A DNA stretch of 64,000 bases from contig CM119271.1 of assembly GCA_051294375.1 (NCBI GenBank), positions 12,273,235 to 12,337,234 on the forward strand, given 5' to 3'. The notes beneath the pieces were generated by a model. It made no database searches and had not been told where the DNA came from. It saw only the letters and a program-made list of their open reading frames with translations. This stretch comes from Paraspadella gotoi. Lineage: Eukaryota; Chaetognatha. This document shows positions 1 through 14,090 of the stretch, in pieces. How positions within the stretch are numbered: the first letter of the stretch is position 1; the number at the start of each line of letters is the position of its first letter. The position numbers and the translations under genes are program-made.

Positions 1-177
1 TAAAAAAAAAAATAAAACAAAAAAGTAAAAAAAAGATTAAAAAAAACTTGAAGCTTCTTTGATTCCTTTTATTTTTTTCAAAATTTGGTTTTGGGTCCAA
101 ATGTCTTTCGATAAAAACAAGAACCTGCGAGATCTCTGTGTTGCGCCGCACCGACTTTCTTATATAAATGTTTAATC

Positions 178-345
178 CAATCCCTAATCCCAATCCCTCG
201 TCCTAATCTAATCCTTATCCCTAATTCTTATCCCTAATCCTTATCCTTACTCCTTATCCCTAATCCTTATTCCTAATCCTTATTCTTAATCCTTTTCCCT
301 AATCATTATCTCTAATCTTTATCCCTAATCCCCTGATTTTAATTG
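178..345. repeat. Degenerate CCCTAATCCTTAT tandem repeat
   Basis: ~13-bp units of CCCTAATCCTTAT type; same core sequence family as the TIR repeats, without clear ends here. Confidence 0.75.
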
Positions 346-689
346 TAAATCATAACTATATCTTTCATTGACTACTAATGATAATCTTCGAAAAAAGATA
401 ATTTAAAATGTAAATCTATCAAGTTTAAAATTCAAAATCTTCCTCTTCACCCAAGATTCGAAAATCTAAATTCGGCTCAGCTACGAAACCTGACTCTCTC
501 TCTCTCTCCCTTTCTCTCTCTCTCTCTCTCNNNNNNNNNNNNNNNNNNNNNNNNNNNNNNNNNNNNNNNNNNNNNNNNNNNNNNNNNNNNNNNNNNNNNN
601 NNNNNNNNNNNNNNNNNNNNNNNNNNNNNNNNNNNNNNNNNNNNNNNNNNNNNNNNNNNNNNNNNNNNNNNNNNNNNNNNNNNNNNNNN

Positions 690-722
<33 letters not shown>

Positions 723-959
723 AAGAAAGGGTAAGGAGTGTGAGAGAGAGACCAACCCCTTCGATAAACAAACAAAAGAAATAAAAGGTGAGTTAAAAAT
801 TTGAAATTTCTGCGGAGACTTTAATCCAAAGAAAGCGACCTTACCTTTTGAAATCGTCGTCGTCGTCGTCGTCGTCGTCGTCCGACTTGAGGGTGTGGCA
901 GGAGCCGTGACAGTCAACGAGTGAGAGATGTCACGTTAAAAAACGGCGCTCCTCTAAAC

Positions 960-1150
960 TCAGCACAACACAGGTACCCTTAATGCTACGCCGCCATCCC
1001 GCGACACTTTTCCGGTACGCTGCCATGCCTTAGCTCCCTCCCGCTACGCTGCCATCCTCAACACCGTCCCGCAACGCTGCCTCCCCTAAACGCCGTCCCG
1101 CTACGCTGCCAACTCTCAACACCGTCCCGCAACGCTGCCACCCCGCATCA
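960..1150. repeat. ~27-bp CCGTCCCGCAACGCTGCC minisatellite
   Basis: Five to seven imperfect units. The surrounding 1-2500 region otherwise shows GA, TATC and CGC microsatellites and four N-gaps (531-689, 1259-1494, 1756-1933, 2289-2458). Confidence 0.75.
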
Positions 1151-1720
1151 CCCCTTCTTCACCCTTCCATGACTTTCACCTTTCTCGATTTCTTTCCAAG
1201 TGATTCAATTCACGTTCGTCGCCGCCGCAGCAGCAGCAGCAGTAGCCGCCGCCGCCGCNNNNNNNNNNNNNNNNNNNNNNNNNNNNNNNNNNNNNNNNNN
1301 NNNNNNNNNNNNNNNNNNNNNNNNNNNNNNNNNNNNNNNNNNNNNNNNNNNNNNNNNNNNNNNNNNNNNNNNNNNNNNNNNNNNNNNNNNNNNNNNNNNN
1401 NNNNNNNNNNNNNNNNNNNNNNNNNNNNNNNNNNNNNNNNNNNNNNNNNNNNNNNNNNNNNNNNNNNNNNNNNNNNNNNNNNNNNNNNNNNNNNAAAAAA
1501 AAATAGTTGCGCTGAAAAATTAACAAATGTCGACCGAGTCATTCGCTTTCATCCGGACGTTTAACCTGAACTTCAACCGGATGTTTAACCGGAACTTTAT
1601 CCGGATGTTTAACCGGAAAACGGCGCCCATTTTGGAGTCACACGACGGCGCCGCTTTTTTGACACTCGTTTACTTTCGTCGTTTTCTCCTGGCGGCGTTA
1701 ACCCCGATAAAAGTGAGTCC

Positions 1721-1755
<35 letters not shown>

Positions 1756-2510
1756 NNNNNNNNNNNNNNNNNNNNNNNNNNNNNNNNNNNNNNNNNNNNN
1801 NNNNNNNNNNNNNNNNNNNNNNNNNNNNNNNNNNNNNNNNNNNNNNNNNNNNNNNNNNNNNNNNNNNNNNNNNNNNNNNNNNNNNNNNNNNNNNNNNNNN
1901 NNNNNNNNNNNNNNNNNNNNNNNNNNNNNNNNNCCCGCCCTTCGCTACCCAAGCCTCTCTATCAAACACCCGATACCGCATAACAACGCGGTATCGAGTA
2001 ACGCACGGTATTTATGTATATATATAAAATCGTTTGTGAATTGTGATAACGAAACGAACGAATGAAGCCTCTATTTTTCTAATACTCGATGATCCAAAGC
2101 AAAAAAATAAAATTAGATTCAGACAAAATTCAATCGATAATTCTCACACACGACGTCGATGTTGTTTTGTTTTCTCATTGCTTCTTCCTTTTCCCGTAAG
2201 AGCGACCCAGCGGTTTTATATTTTTTTGTTTTTTGTTTTTACATTCAAACGAAAAGAAGATGAAAAAAAAAAAAGAACAATCCTTTGCNNNNNNNNNNNN
2301 NNNNNNNNNNNNNNNNNNNNNNNNNNNNNNNNNNNNNNNNNNNNNNNNNNNNNNNNNNNNNNNNNNNNNNNNNNNNNNNNNNNNNNNNNNNNNNNNNNNN
2401 NNNNNNNNNNNNNNNNNNNNNNNNNNNNNNNNNNNNNNNNNNNNNNNNNNNNNNNNNNAGAGAGAGAGAGAGAGAGAGAGAGAGATATTTTGTATTACTA
2501 TTTATTTTAT

Positions 2511-2652
2511 CTAGAGGCTAGAGTCGACGAGGTTTCCACCAGTGGCATCGCCCTCGTCGTCGTCGTCGTCATCGCCGGCGACGATCGACGTTATTCCTGC
2601 CGAAGTTATCGGTCTCGCTGAAGTTATCGGTCCTGCCGAAGTAACATCATTC
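2511..2652 (-). CDS. Possible terminal exon of the carboxypeptidase (acidic tail and stop)
   Basis: After CAAAGCAG an open frame reads short ITSA-type repeats, then an Asp run, and ends at TAG (NLVDSSL stop). It needs a phase-2 upstream exon, while the exon at 2809-2930 ends in phase 0, so either an exon is missing, there is an indel, or the call is wrong. Confidence 0.3.
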
Positions 2653-2808
2653 CTGCTTTGACGTTATCGCTGAGCGAGAATGAAATTGCAAATTATGTCC
2701 ATCTCATTTTATTTTGACCCAAGAAAAAAAAAATAAATAAACCCTGAGTTCCTAATAGATCCAATAGATGATGGGGAAGGCAACGAGGAGCAGCTGCCTC
2801 GTACTTAC

Positions 2809-2930
2809 TTCGCTGTCGCCCGCAGCGGCGGCGGCGGCGGCGGCGGCGGCGGGGTTCTCCGCGTCCGGCGCCATAGCCCTGACTTTGACGATGGATTCAG
2901 CGGTCGCGGTGGGTTTCGCTGGTTTCGGTT
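2809..2930 (-). CDS. Carboxypeptidase C-terminal extension exon
   Basis: 122 bp continuing in phase: PKPAKPTATAESIVKV, then APDAENP, a poly-Ala run encoded by GCC repeats, and GDSE before a strong GTAAGT donor. A low-complexity tail beyond the catalytic domain; its function cannot be told from sequence. Confidence 0.65.
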
Positions 2931-3287
2931 CTGAGGGGAAAAAGAGCGATAGAGAGAGAGAGAGAGAAATAGAGAGAGAGATAAATTAAACTGAATTTGG
3001 TCTCAAAAAGTATTTCTTCACCTTTTTTTTTGGATCGAATGACGATGTCAGCAACGGTTTTGATTCCCGCCATAACCTGAAAAGACATGGAAAGACATGG
3101 AAAGACATGGAAAGACATGAAATTGTCGCTAAGTAGGGTCAGGATTGAACCCAGTACCTAGTGGTCATGAGCCGATGGTTTTACTAAATGAGCCACGGGG
3201 TTATTTCAAAGGGTAAGTTAAACTCACTTCTTCGCCTGAGGGAAGAATCTGTGACTTCTTGGGAACGAACCCCAATCCTTCGCCTGA

Positions 3288-3379
<92 letters not shown>

Positions 3380-3597
3380 CTTTTGTCATTGCAAGCTTGC
3401 TCTCTTAATTGCCAACCAGATTTAAACACCAAGCATCATAAAAAATATTTGAACGATTGATTGTTGACTTTTATTCCATCCCTGCGTTGATTGGCTCGAT
3501 AGGAAAAATCGCGCCTCATGATTGGTCCATTCTCTATTTCAACGAACCTGGATCGTCTTGTGGTCTCAATTCCAACGTGTAAGAATATTGAATTCCT

Positions 3598-3661
<64 letters not shown>

Positions 3662-4724
3662 TTGAGGTAAACAAAAAATATTGAGTTTCCTTCATTTCTC
3701 GTCAACCGCGACCAACGACCCAATAAAACGTCCGAACCTTTGAGTTTGGCCCAATCCATTCCGCTGCCAGAAACTCTGAAAGAAAAAAACAAGAACGGTG
3801 ATTCCAATGAGTTGCGCCGCAGTGACTTTATTTTCACGTCTATTTCCCTTTGATCACTTGATATGATATGACATGACATGTCATGACTAAAAAAACTTTC
3901 TTAGCCTGTGTAATTATAACATGCACTGCATCAAAATTCCGTCTTTTATTCCTTATAGTGTTAACTTTTAGGATTTCCTGAAGGCGGCGCTGTCTCAACA
4001 AATGAGCAACCAACTATAGGCAAATTATATGCATTTTCAACTCAAGTGGGACAGACCGACAGACCGACCGACCGACCGACCGACCGACCGCAACTAAAAA
4101 CGAAAGATATATTTATTCTTTTCTCATCAAAAACCGAGAAAGTCGCCACGATATACAGACTGACGGACCGAATCGCAAGGACATGACGAATTAACGGACG
4201 GATCGACGGATCGAATTAGCGACAGCCATAAAGTTCCCAAACAATCATTCCTCATTTCAACAAGCAATCAAGCAATTCACATATCAAGCTCAAAGGTCTG
4301 CCTCCTCCCCTCTTCCCAGCAATCCCTTCTCTCCCTCCTCTCCCCGTCTCTCTCCCTCCCTCTCACTCTCCCTTCTCTCCCCGTCTCTCTCCCTCCCTCT
4401 TCCCTCCCTCTCTCTCTCTCTCTCTCCCTCGTCTCTCTCCCTACCTCTCTCTCTCTCCCTCCCTCTCTCTCCCTACTTCTCCCTCTCTCTCTCTCCCTCC
4501 CTCTCTCTCCTTCCCTCTCTCCCTCCCTCTCCCTCTCCTCCCTCCCTCTCCCTCTCTCTCTCTCCCCCAAAACGAAATAGGTTTTGAGTTTTGACAAGAG
4601 TTTAGCCTCACCGATCGGCTGAGCAACTCACGCGTAAAGAATCTCCGGTGAGATTCCCGCCCTCCATGTCGTGTGGTGAACATCTTGGATCGCGCCCACG
4701 CCGGCCATCGCCACTTTCTGGGGA

Positions 4725-4775
<51 letters not shown>

Positions 4776-6738
4776 GTGAAACGTCCTTCTCGTCTCTTCG
4801 GTTCACTGAATATGACACTCGAGCAAATATCGCGTCAACGCGTCGCGCTTCACCGTGAGTCACGCCTCCTCTCTGCCCTTTCACTTCTCGCTTAAGCTGA
4901 TCCTTCACTCCCCTCCATTAATCTTTCTCACCACCCTGACAGCCCGGTAACCCGGACACCTCGGCTCCTCGAGACTCCGACACCCAGGCACCCTGAAACC
5001 CTGATATCCCACCACTCCAGTACCCCGACACCTATACCCCTTCCTGACACCCCGGTATCCTGACACTCTAACAACATTGGCTATCCGAGACTCTGACACC
5101 CAGCCACCCAGGTACCCTAACACCCTGGCACCCTGACACCAATTTACCCTGACTCCCCGAAATCCCCCCCCCCGATCCCAACTCCCTTTCCCCCCTCAAG
5201 TCGCCGTCGAAACTCATCTCCGCGCTGTGACATTGATGGGGAAAGGAGCGTTGCTGGGGTTGATGTAGATGATGTTGAAAGGGAGAGAGATGAGATTTGG
5301 CGTCGGTATTGTCATGCGTAGGCGTAAAAAAAAAGGTTTGATATGGGAATCGAGATGGAAAATCGTGTGGGGGGGGGAGCGAAAGGATGTTAAAGATGGC
5401 GAAAGATGATGATGTGGAAAAATAAATATTGTGGGGAATTGATGTGAAGAATGAAGTGGAAGATGCTGTGTGGAATTGATGTAGAATGTGGTTTTGAGAA
5501 TGATATGAGATCAGATGGGGATGTAGAGAAGAGGAATGGCGTGAAGAGAGGTTTGAGAAGTAGGGCTGAAGTCGAAGAGATGTTTGAGAAGTAGGGATGA
5601 AGTTGAAGTGGGAGTTGGTGTGGGTAATGATTTGGTTGTAGATGGCAAAGATCGAGACAAATCGGAAAAACTGAAGTCAACGTCAATAAAAGTCGCATCA
5701 TGAAAAAGCAAAACGAAACTAGGAACAAGAAATAAGAAACTGATCGCTCTCTCTCTCTCTGCTCTCTCTCTCTCTCTCTCTCTCTCTTCATCCTACCATG
5801 AGATCGTCGTAATCGCCGACGTGCTTGCTGGTATAACTGAAAGGAACGAGCCAGAGTTGACCGTAGGAATGCAAGCTGAAGAAAGCTCGATAGTTGGTCA
5901 GATTCTTGAAGATGAATTTGGCCGCGCCGCGAGACTCGGCCTCGCTGAAGGCGAAGGGGCCGTCGTAGATCTGGACGGGGCGTTGGAGGGGAGCGGCGAG
6001 AAGCGGATTCATTATGTTCCAAATATGATATGAAATTGGTACAAGCAATCTAAAAAATTATCCATTCATTTAATAAATAAATCGTCATGTATGGCAACGG
6101 GGGGGGACAGGTGTGATGCCTGGGGTGTGAGGCGTCTCCCGACAGCTGGCGCTCAGGGCTTTGGACCTGAAGTGACCCCCCCCAAGTCACTGGCGTGTTT
6201 ATGCTGACACCATCACACTTTAACCAGCGAGACCGGGAGGGGTTTGAACCCGGAACTCACGGTTGGTGAACGAGTACTTAGCTGTCTAAACTGTCCAAGC
6301 TATACGGGAGGCGAATTTAGGATTCGCCACACATGCCCCTGACTTTGGATAGGCTATCGTTGGTTAAGTCTTCCTTCTTTCACACAAGATCATAATATAG
6401 CAAGAACCTGAAAGACTCACAGTCTGGTAGTTTTTTAATTAAAATATTAAATTAAAATATTATTGACAAGAAAAAATTTTGTCCGTGAGTTTTAGGAAAT
6501 TTACCCATGAATTTAAAAAGAATTATAATATTATAAATTAGTGACATATAGAGTTTTTTCCCCGTTTCTTGACGGCGGGTGGCCCTAAGCCATTGGCTGC
6601 TTTTTGGCCTCAGTGATGGCCACGCGGTCGCCAGCTGTTAATGGTCTACGTTGGCCACCAATGGTCAGGGACTCCCAAACGGCCTCGCGGGGTTTTTACC
6701 GCTTAATGGCGCGGAGAACGGTAGTAATTTTCGCCAGG

Positions 6739-6788
<50 letters not shown>

Positions 6789-7351
6789 ATAGTCGCATGG
6801 GTCACGTGACCCGTCCACGTGTTTCGACCACTCGGAATCCCAGTTCCGGTTCAGGTCCACGCCCACGCAGGCTTTTTCCTTGCAATCGGCTTCCTGAGGG
6901 AGAAAAAGGAGAGAAAAGAAAAGAAAAGTGAAAGAAAAGGAAAGGAAAGGAAAGTAGAGGAAAGGAAAGGAAAGGATGACGACGCGAGGTGAGAAAAAGA
7001 GAAGAAAGAGAAGGAAGAAGAAGAGGAAGAGGAGGAGGAAGAAGAATAGGAAGAAGAAGTGGAAGAGGAGGAGGAAGAAGAAGAGGAAAAGGAGGAAGAA
7101 GAAGACGAGGACGACGAACAACGACCGTTGGGAAATGATTGGACGATGAAATATGTTTTTCTGGGTTTAACGTCATTCCATTTCTCATTTTTTATGATCT
7201 CTTATTTTCTCTCTTTCNNNNNNNNNNACATTAAAGTTAATTTAATTAGCGAATCCATCAGCTCTTTAACCGGTTTAAAAAATGTCATACACGATAGGGT
7301 TAACAACGATTAACCGTGATTAACCAAGCGTCTCGTGTCTCTTGGGAAATC

Positions 7352-7385
<34 letters not shown>

Positions 7386-9190
7386 NNNNNNNNNNNNNNN
7401 NNNNNNNNNNNNNNNNNNNNNNNNNNNNNNNNNNNNNNNNNNNNNNNNNNNNNNNNNNNNNNNNNNNNNNNNNNNNNNNNNNNNNNNNNNNNNNNNNNNN
7501 NNNNNNNNNNNNNNNGGGGTGGCGGAAAGAAACAACACAAACGCTTTTCTGATAAATGGATATTTGAGTTGTGACAGGCCACATCTGCTGCCAAACATCT
7601 GACAGGTGACATCTGCTGCCACTGGCTTTACGACAGGCGACGATCAACGCCGCTTCGTCTTTCACTTTTTTTGCTCCGATGCTTTTTCTAGATCTTTCTT
7701 CGTCTCGCTTTTCACGCACTCTCTCCGGATGAGAGGAGGGGATGTGAGAGGGGAGAGGAGAGAGAGTGGAGTGAGGAGAGAGGAAGAGAGAGGAATGAGG
7801 GAGGGAGAGAGAGATTGAAGAGGGGGATGTGAGAGAGTGAGAGGAGAGAAGGGAAAGTGAGAGAGGGAAAAGGGGGAGAGGAGAGAGAGATGAGAGGGGG
7901 GGATGTTGAGAGAGTGGAGAAGAGGAGAGAGAGTGGAGAGTGAGAGAGGGAAGGAAGACGAAAGGGAGAGGAGAGAGAGATGAGAGGGATGGGGATGTGA
8001 GAGAGTGGAGAGGAGAGAGAGTGGAGAGGAGAGAGGGGAAGGAGAGAGGAAAGGGGGATAGGAGAGAGAGATTGAGAGGGGGGATGGAAGAGTGGAGAGG
8101 AGAGAGAGTGGAGAGGAGAGAGGAAAGGAGAGAGAAGAGGGAGAGGAGAGAGAGATGAGAGGAGGGAATGTGAGAGAGTGGAGAGGAGAGAGAGTGGAGA
8201 GGAGAAGGGGAAAGGAGAGGAAAGGGGATAGGAAGAGAGATAGAAGGGGATGTGAAAGAGAGTGGACATGAGAGAGAGTGGAGAGGAGTGAGGAAAGGAG
8301 AGAGGAAAGAGGGAGAGGAGAGAGATGAGAGGAGGGAATGTGAGAGAGTGGAGAGAGAGAGAGTGGAGAGGAGAGAGGGAAAGGAGGAGAGGAAAGAGGG
8401 AGAGGAAGAGAAATGAGAAGGGGGGATGTGAGAGAGTTGGAGAGGAGAAGAGAGTGGAGAGGAGAGAGGAAAGGAGAGAGGAAAGGGGAGAGGAAGAGAG
8501 ATGAGAAAGGGGGATGTGAGAGAGTGGACAGGAGAGAAGTGGAGAGGAGGAGGAAGGAGAGAGGAAAGGGAGGAGGAGAGAGCAGATGAGAGAGGGAATG
8601 TGAGAGATGGGAGGAGAGAGAGTGGAGAGGAACGAGGGAAAGGAGAGAGGAAGAGGGGAGAGGAGAGAGAGAGAGAGGGGGATGTGAGAGAGTGGGAGGA
8701 GAGAGAGTGGAGAGGAGAGAGGGAAAGGAGAGAGGAAAGAGGGAGAGGAGAGAGAGATGAGAGAGGATGTGAGAGAGTGGAGAGGAACGAGAGAGTGGAG
8801 AGAGAGAGGAAAGGAGAGAGGAAGGGGAGAGTGAGGAGAGAGATGATCGAGGGGGGATTGAGAGAGTGGAGAGGAGAGAGGGAATAGGAGAGAGGAAAGG
8901 GGAGGGAGAGAGAGATGAGAAGGGGGATTGAGGAGTGGACAGGAAGAGTGCTGAAAAGCGAGACGAAGGAAAGATCAGAAAAAGCATCGGAGCAAAAAAA
9001 GTGAAAACGAAGCGGCGTTGATCGTCGCCTGTCGTAAAGCCAGTGGCCAGGCAATGTCACCTGTTCAGATGTTTGCAAGCAGATGTGGCCTGTCACAACT
9101 CAACAATAATCCATTTATCAGAAAAAGCGTTTGTGTTGTTTCTCGCCACCCCGAGAGAGAGAGAGAAGAGAGAGAGAGAAAGAGAGAGAG

Positions 9191-9240
<50 letters not shown>

Positions 9241-12200
9241 GATTTCCCAAGAGACACGAGACGCTTGGTTAATCACGGTAATTCGTATGTTGAACCCTAT
9301 CGTGTATCTCTCTCTTTNNNNNNNNNNNNNNNNNNNNNNNNNCCTCCTCCTCCCTATAAAAAACCCCCCGAAGACCCACCAGTGAAGCGCCTCGACGAGA
9401 TACTTGTACTGCGGGTCGTTGACGAGCCGGTCGATGATGTAGACGGCCGTGGCGCCGGAGATCCACTCCCTGGCGTGCTCGTTGGCGTGGAGCCAGATGG
9501 CGGGCTTGGGCGGACCGCCTGGGATCGGGACGCCGATCTCGATCCCTCGAAGCTCACGCTTCTCGTAAGTGTCGCCGAAGGTGAAGACTCGGAGGTGGTA
9601 GTCGAGGTCGCCTTTGACGCACTTGACGAGGAACTTGGGGAAGGGAGGAAGAGGAGGAGGAGCAGGAGGAGGAAGAACTGATAATAATCGAATGACAGAA
9701 TGACGTAAATGACTTATTTTCCAAAAACGCCCCTTTTTGTCTCAAATTCGGTATTGGGTTAATTTTTTTAGTTAAGGATTAGGTTAAAGGTTAGGGTCAG
9801 GGATTTGGGTTAGAGGATAGAGGGTAAAGGATAGAGGATAGAGGATAGAGTTAAAAATTAGGGATAAAGGTTTAGGGTTAAAAATATATATAAAGGTTTA
9901 GGGTTAAAAATATATTTAGGTTGAATATTAAAGTTAAAATTAAATTCTGGGGAAAAAAACGAATATAAATGTGGCACTCTCGGAAAAGAGAGTTCAATAT
10001 TGTAGGAAATTGGCCACTCTCNNNNNNNNNNNNNNNNNNNNNNNNNCCTCGGAGGAGTTGAAGGAGATGAGATCCACAATGACCACCCATGAGGAGGCCA
10101 GGTGTGGTGGAGGAAGACGACAGCGTCTGTTATCATTTGTAAATTGAGTTCTTTTGCGGCGGGTATTTGTGATACGTGAAGTTTATATTTGAGAGTTTAG
10201 ACTGAATGACAGTTAAGAATTGGGTAAGATCAGGACTTAGGTAGAACGAGAGCGAGAATCGAGAGTCGGCGGGTGAGAGTTGAGAGTGAAGAGTGAGATT
10301 TGGGATATTAGATTCGAGGATTAGAATCGGAGATTCGAGATTGAGAATCGAGATTTGAAGATTAGAAATAGAGGTGAAGACGAAAAGTTTATTTTAGTTA
10401 GTTAAGTTCTTTCCTTTCTTTCTTGTTTCGTTGTCGTTTTCTTCAAAAATTTCCATTCCATCTTACATTTGTATTGAGAAAAAAAGTCCCAAACATCTTG
10501 CAGGGTTGACATTCACGTTACATTACTTTGTTTATAAATTAAAGCGTGAGCTCTTTCCCACAGAATCACGAAATCACGTATAAACCTTAACGTAATTGTT
10601 GAAAGCAACACAAAGGCTATCGTCGATGCATCGGAATGTCGTGAATGTTATCTTTTTCGATTTTCTAGCGTCGATGCATCCATTTGGAATTAAGCTAAGA
10701 AGACGGTCTAGCACTGACGAACGATCGATGCGGCATACGGAATTTTATAGAGCCGCGTTAAGCGTCGAAAGTAGTTCAAACAATCGTAGCTCGGAATTCA
10801 ACAAGAAAAGATTTGTTCAAGCTATTCTACTAGATTCCCGTTTCCGGAGAAAGTCAGATTAATCTTAGCTTAATCATTTCTTTCGCAAACTGTAAACGGC
10901 CGCATCTTAGCTAGGAAAATGTAGGTTCGCAGACATTGAAAGTCGCTAGAGGATCGGAAACCACGCCCGTATAGGATGTCCGCATTGAGAATTCTTTATT
11001 TTGTCTTGCCGACCGACAGAGACAAATGAACACTAGTCTAAAACAGACAATTGTTATTATTAATGAAACCGTAGTTTGTTTAAAATATGACGTTAATAAT
11101 AGCAATTAAATCTCAATCTATCGCCGTCCTTCCAAAAGTGTGAAACTCCAAACTTTCGGTGCATTGATGACGTTTAAAAGAATCAAATCGTTCAGATTTA
11201 AAAAAATAATTTCATCCATCAAAACGGCTTATTTCTCTCCAACGTTCAAACAAAAAATGAAAAAAACTCGGCAGATTGGAAGCTCCGCCAAAAAAAACTA
11301 GGTAAAAGGCAGTTAGTTCCTGAATTCTCCGGCCGTCTCGTGCATTCGTTAGACCGTCGTTTTAAAGGAAGCTCTGATGTCAGAGCCCGGCGGCAGTAGA
11401 CAATCTTTCCTAGTGGAACTTAGAGTCGAAAAATTTCCAAATTCCGGACCATCGAAGATGTAGAGGCAACGTTACGAGAGAGAAATAAAAGATTGAGGAA
11501 ATTCATCGATTTCGTCGGGTAAACATGGCGGAGGACAAATTATGATTGAGTTTCTAAGATTGAGAAATTCTTTTATATTATTCTTTCGTGATAGGCCCAT
11601 TTTAAGATTCATTCTTATCAAATTTTTAGGCAAAATTTATAATATAAATCAAGATTTTGTTATGCATTTTTATCCCATTTTCGAGGTGCCCCCACGGGCG
11701 TTGCCACTTGGACCACTCAAATTTATAAACTACACTAACCTAAAATTTAAAATCTAGAAATACCAACTAGTCCGTCCGTAACTCACACAAACAGATTATC
11801 CTTACTGTGATATGAAGAACCCTAGAAAAAAAAAACCAGAGACGCGGTATTCACGCTCTTATTATAGAATTGACACTCGGTCAATCTATTATTTCTTAAT
11901 CCTCAAAAGAGTGAATTTAACCTCATCCCAGCTTAATGAGGCCTCGACATTGTGCAGAGGCAAATGGCTTCCCAGCTTAACAGAGCCTCGTACATTTGCA
12001 GATAGGCAAATGGTCCCAGCTTAATGTAGGCCGCCTCCGTCACGTGTGCAGAATGGCAAAATATGATAAATCCCCAGCTAAATAGAGCGCCTCCGGTCAA
12101 TAAACATGCATGGCATAAAATGCCAAGGTAAGCGAAAACGTATTTACTACTTCAAAAAACAATACACGACCACATGCGAGGTTAAAAGTGACGCAAAAAA

Positions 12201-14057
12201 AAATATGACGCCTATGTGCCGAATTCCATATTATTTTCATAATGTAAATTTTTAACGTGTTTTCCGTTTTACGTCGCCAAGGACGGGCAGTTATGGGGCT
12301 CCAACGCGGAGCCAGGATGTTTTTCGGTTCACTGTGCAAGAACGGGCAGTATATACGAGCTCAACGCTGGCCAGGTTTTCTCTCTACTCCGCAGACGGCC
12401 ATTACCAAACAAGCCCAAGTAAGCCAATCTCCCACCCGCTTAGCAAGGTGACAAGACCCGTCATATGCTAGCTTTACATCCACACCACCAGCAAATGTCG
12501 AAGGAGAGCTGGAAAATTAAAACACGGCCCCACTAGATAAAACTCATTCTTAACTCTTATTATCTTATTAAATATGAACCATATTAGCTCATGAAAACTC
12601 GCACCACATCCCCACTTAAGCACGTAGCAGTGCAACAAGAGAGCGTGGGGACCCGAACAATGCCGGATCCACCATGTCGTCTCTTATTACTACTCCTGTA
12701 ATAAACTGACGAATCTATTTAGCCTAATACATTAATAGAGGATTGAGTATCACTATAGTTATAATTAATAAGGGTTAAAACAAAAAGAAATAAAACGGGA
12801 GAGAAATAACAAATTGTTACTCGGCCCAAAATCACGACCTGAAGAATTACAAGCGATCGAAAAACCCAAAAAGCATTTGTTTACAATTCGCGACAGGTTA
12901 TATTGTAAACTACAAGACCGAGATTTGTAAAATACTTAATATTCGAGCAGATAGAGTCATTATGAAGGGGGAAAAGGGGAGAGTGGGATGGGAGGGTCGT
13001 AAGAGGTTGCGAGAGTGAGAGTTGAGCGCATGGCAGAGTGGTCATTTCTGTTTGAGGTTTTTCAAATAATTAGCAGGAAAAAGAAAAAAATATGAAGAGG
13101 AAAGGAAAGAAGAAGAAAGAGAAGAGAAGGAGATAAGAAAAGAAGGGGATAGAGGAAGAGAGAGAAGAGAAAGACGGTAGAAAAGCAGAGGAAAGGAAAA
13201 AATAAAGAAGAGATGAAGAAGGAGATAAAGAAAAGAATAAGAATAGGAAGAAAAGATAAAATGGGAGATGGGAACAAGGGAGAAAAAGAGATAAAAAGGA
13301 GAAAAAGAAGAAAGAGAAGAAAGGAGAAAGGAAAAGGCAAAGAAAAGGAGAAACAGAGAGAAGAAAAGAATGCAGGAAAAAAGGAAAGGAAAGGAACGAG
13401 AGGAACAACCATTGATGCAAAGAGAAGAGGAAAAACAGAGAACAAACTCGTAAACGAACGAAGCGGAATCAGCGAAAACAACCAATGACGGAGGGAAATT
13501 CATAACAAAACAAACAACAACAACAACAATAACACGACGACGACGACGACGACGAGGAAATGGAGAGGAAAAATCTTTTTATGGCTGAGGGGAAAATGTG
13601 AGGTTGAAGGAAGGAGAGAGAGGGAGGAGAGAGAGGGAGTGGAGAGAGAGAGGAGAGAGATAGGGTGAAGAGAGGAGATGAGGGGGGGAGAAGAGGTAAG
13701 GGCAGAGAGAGAGAGGGAAGAGGGCATAGATGAAGGAGAGGAGAGAGGGGAGGAAGAGAGAAAGAGAGAGGGATAGAGAGAAGGGAGGAGATGGACGGAG
13801 AAATAGGGAAGGACAGGAGGGAGAGAGGAAGGAAAAGTAGTGAGTGGACGAGAGAGAGAAAGAAGAGACGAGCCAGACGAGTATGAGAGACGCCGCAGAG
13901 AGAGATTGCAGCTGAGATGTAAGAGACGAGAAGAGAGAGAAGGAGAGAGAGAGAAGAAGGGAGAGAGAAAGAATATTGAGAGGGGTAACGATGATTGGAC
14001 AGAAAAAAATTATTGCAGAAAGAATACAAGATGAGAAAAAATAGTGGGGTCCCCTTT

Positions 14058-14090
<33 letters not shown>

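Noticed and set aside
178-345. True telomere or chromosome end
   Set aside because: Repeats are degenerate, short and internal, and match the dispersed TIR family cores elsewhere in the window.
842-925. Possible exon (minus strand) with CHGSCHTLKS and an Asp run before AAAAG/GTAAGG, a candidate ShK-like tail
   Set aside because: No acceptor without an in-frame stop and no clear partner; an alternative frame to a stop near 425 is equally open.
7300-9096. 598-codon minus-strand open frame, rich in Ser/Leu/Pro
   Set aside because: It is a translation of the purine/pyrimidine minisatellite and spans an N-gap; no domain and no codon constraint.
10047-10136. Possible extra carboxypeptidase exon (VVIVDLISFNSSE, minus strand)
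   Set aside because: No acceptor and truncated by the 25-base gap; the exon at 24092 already supplies the mature N-terminus.
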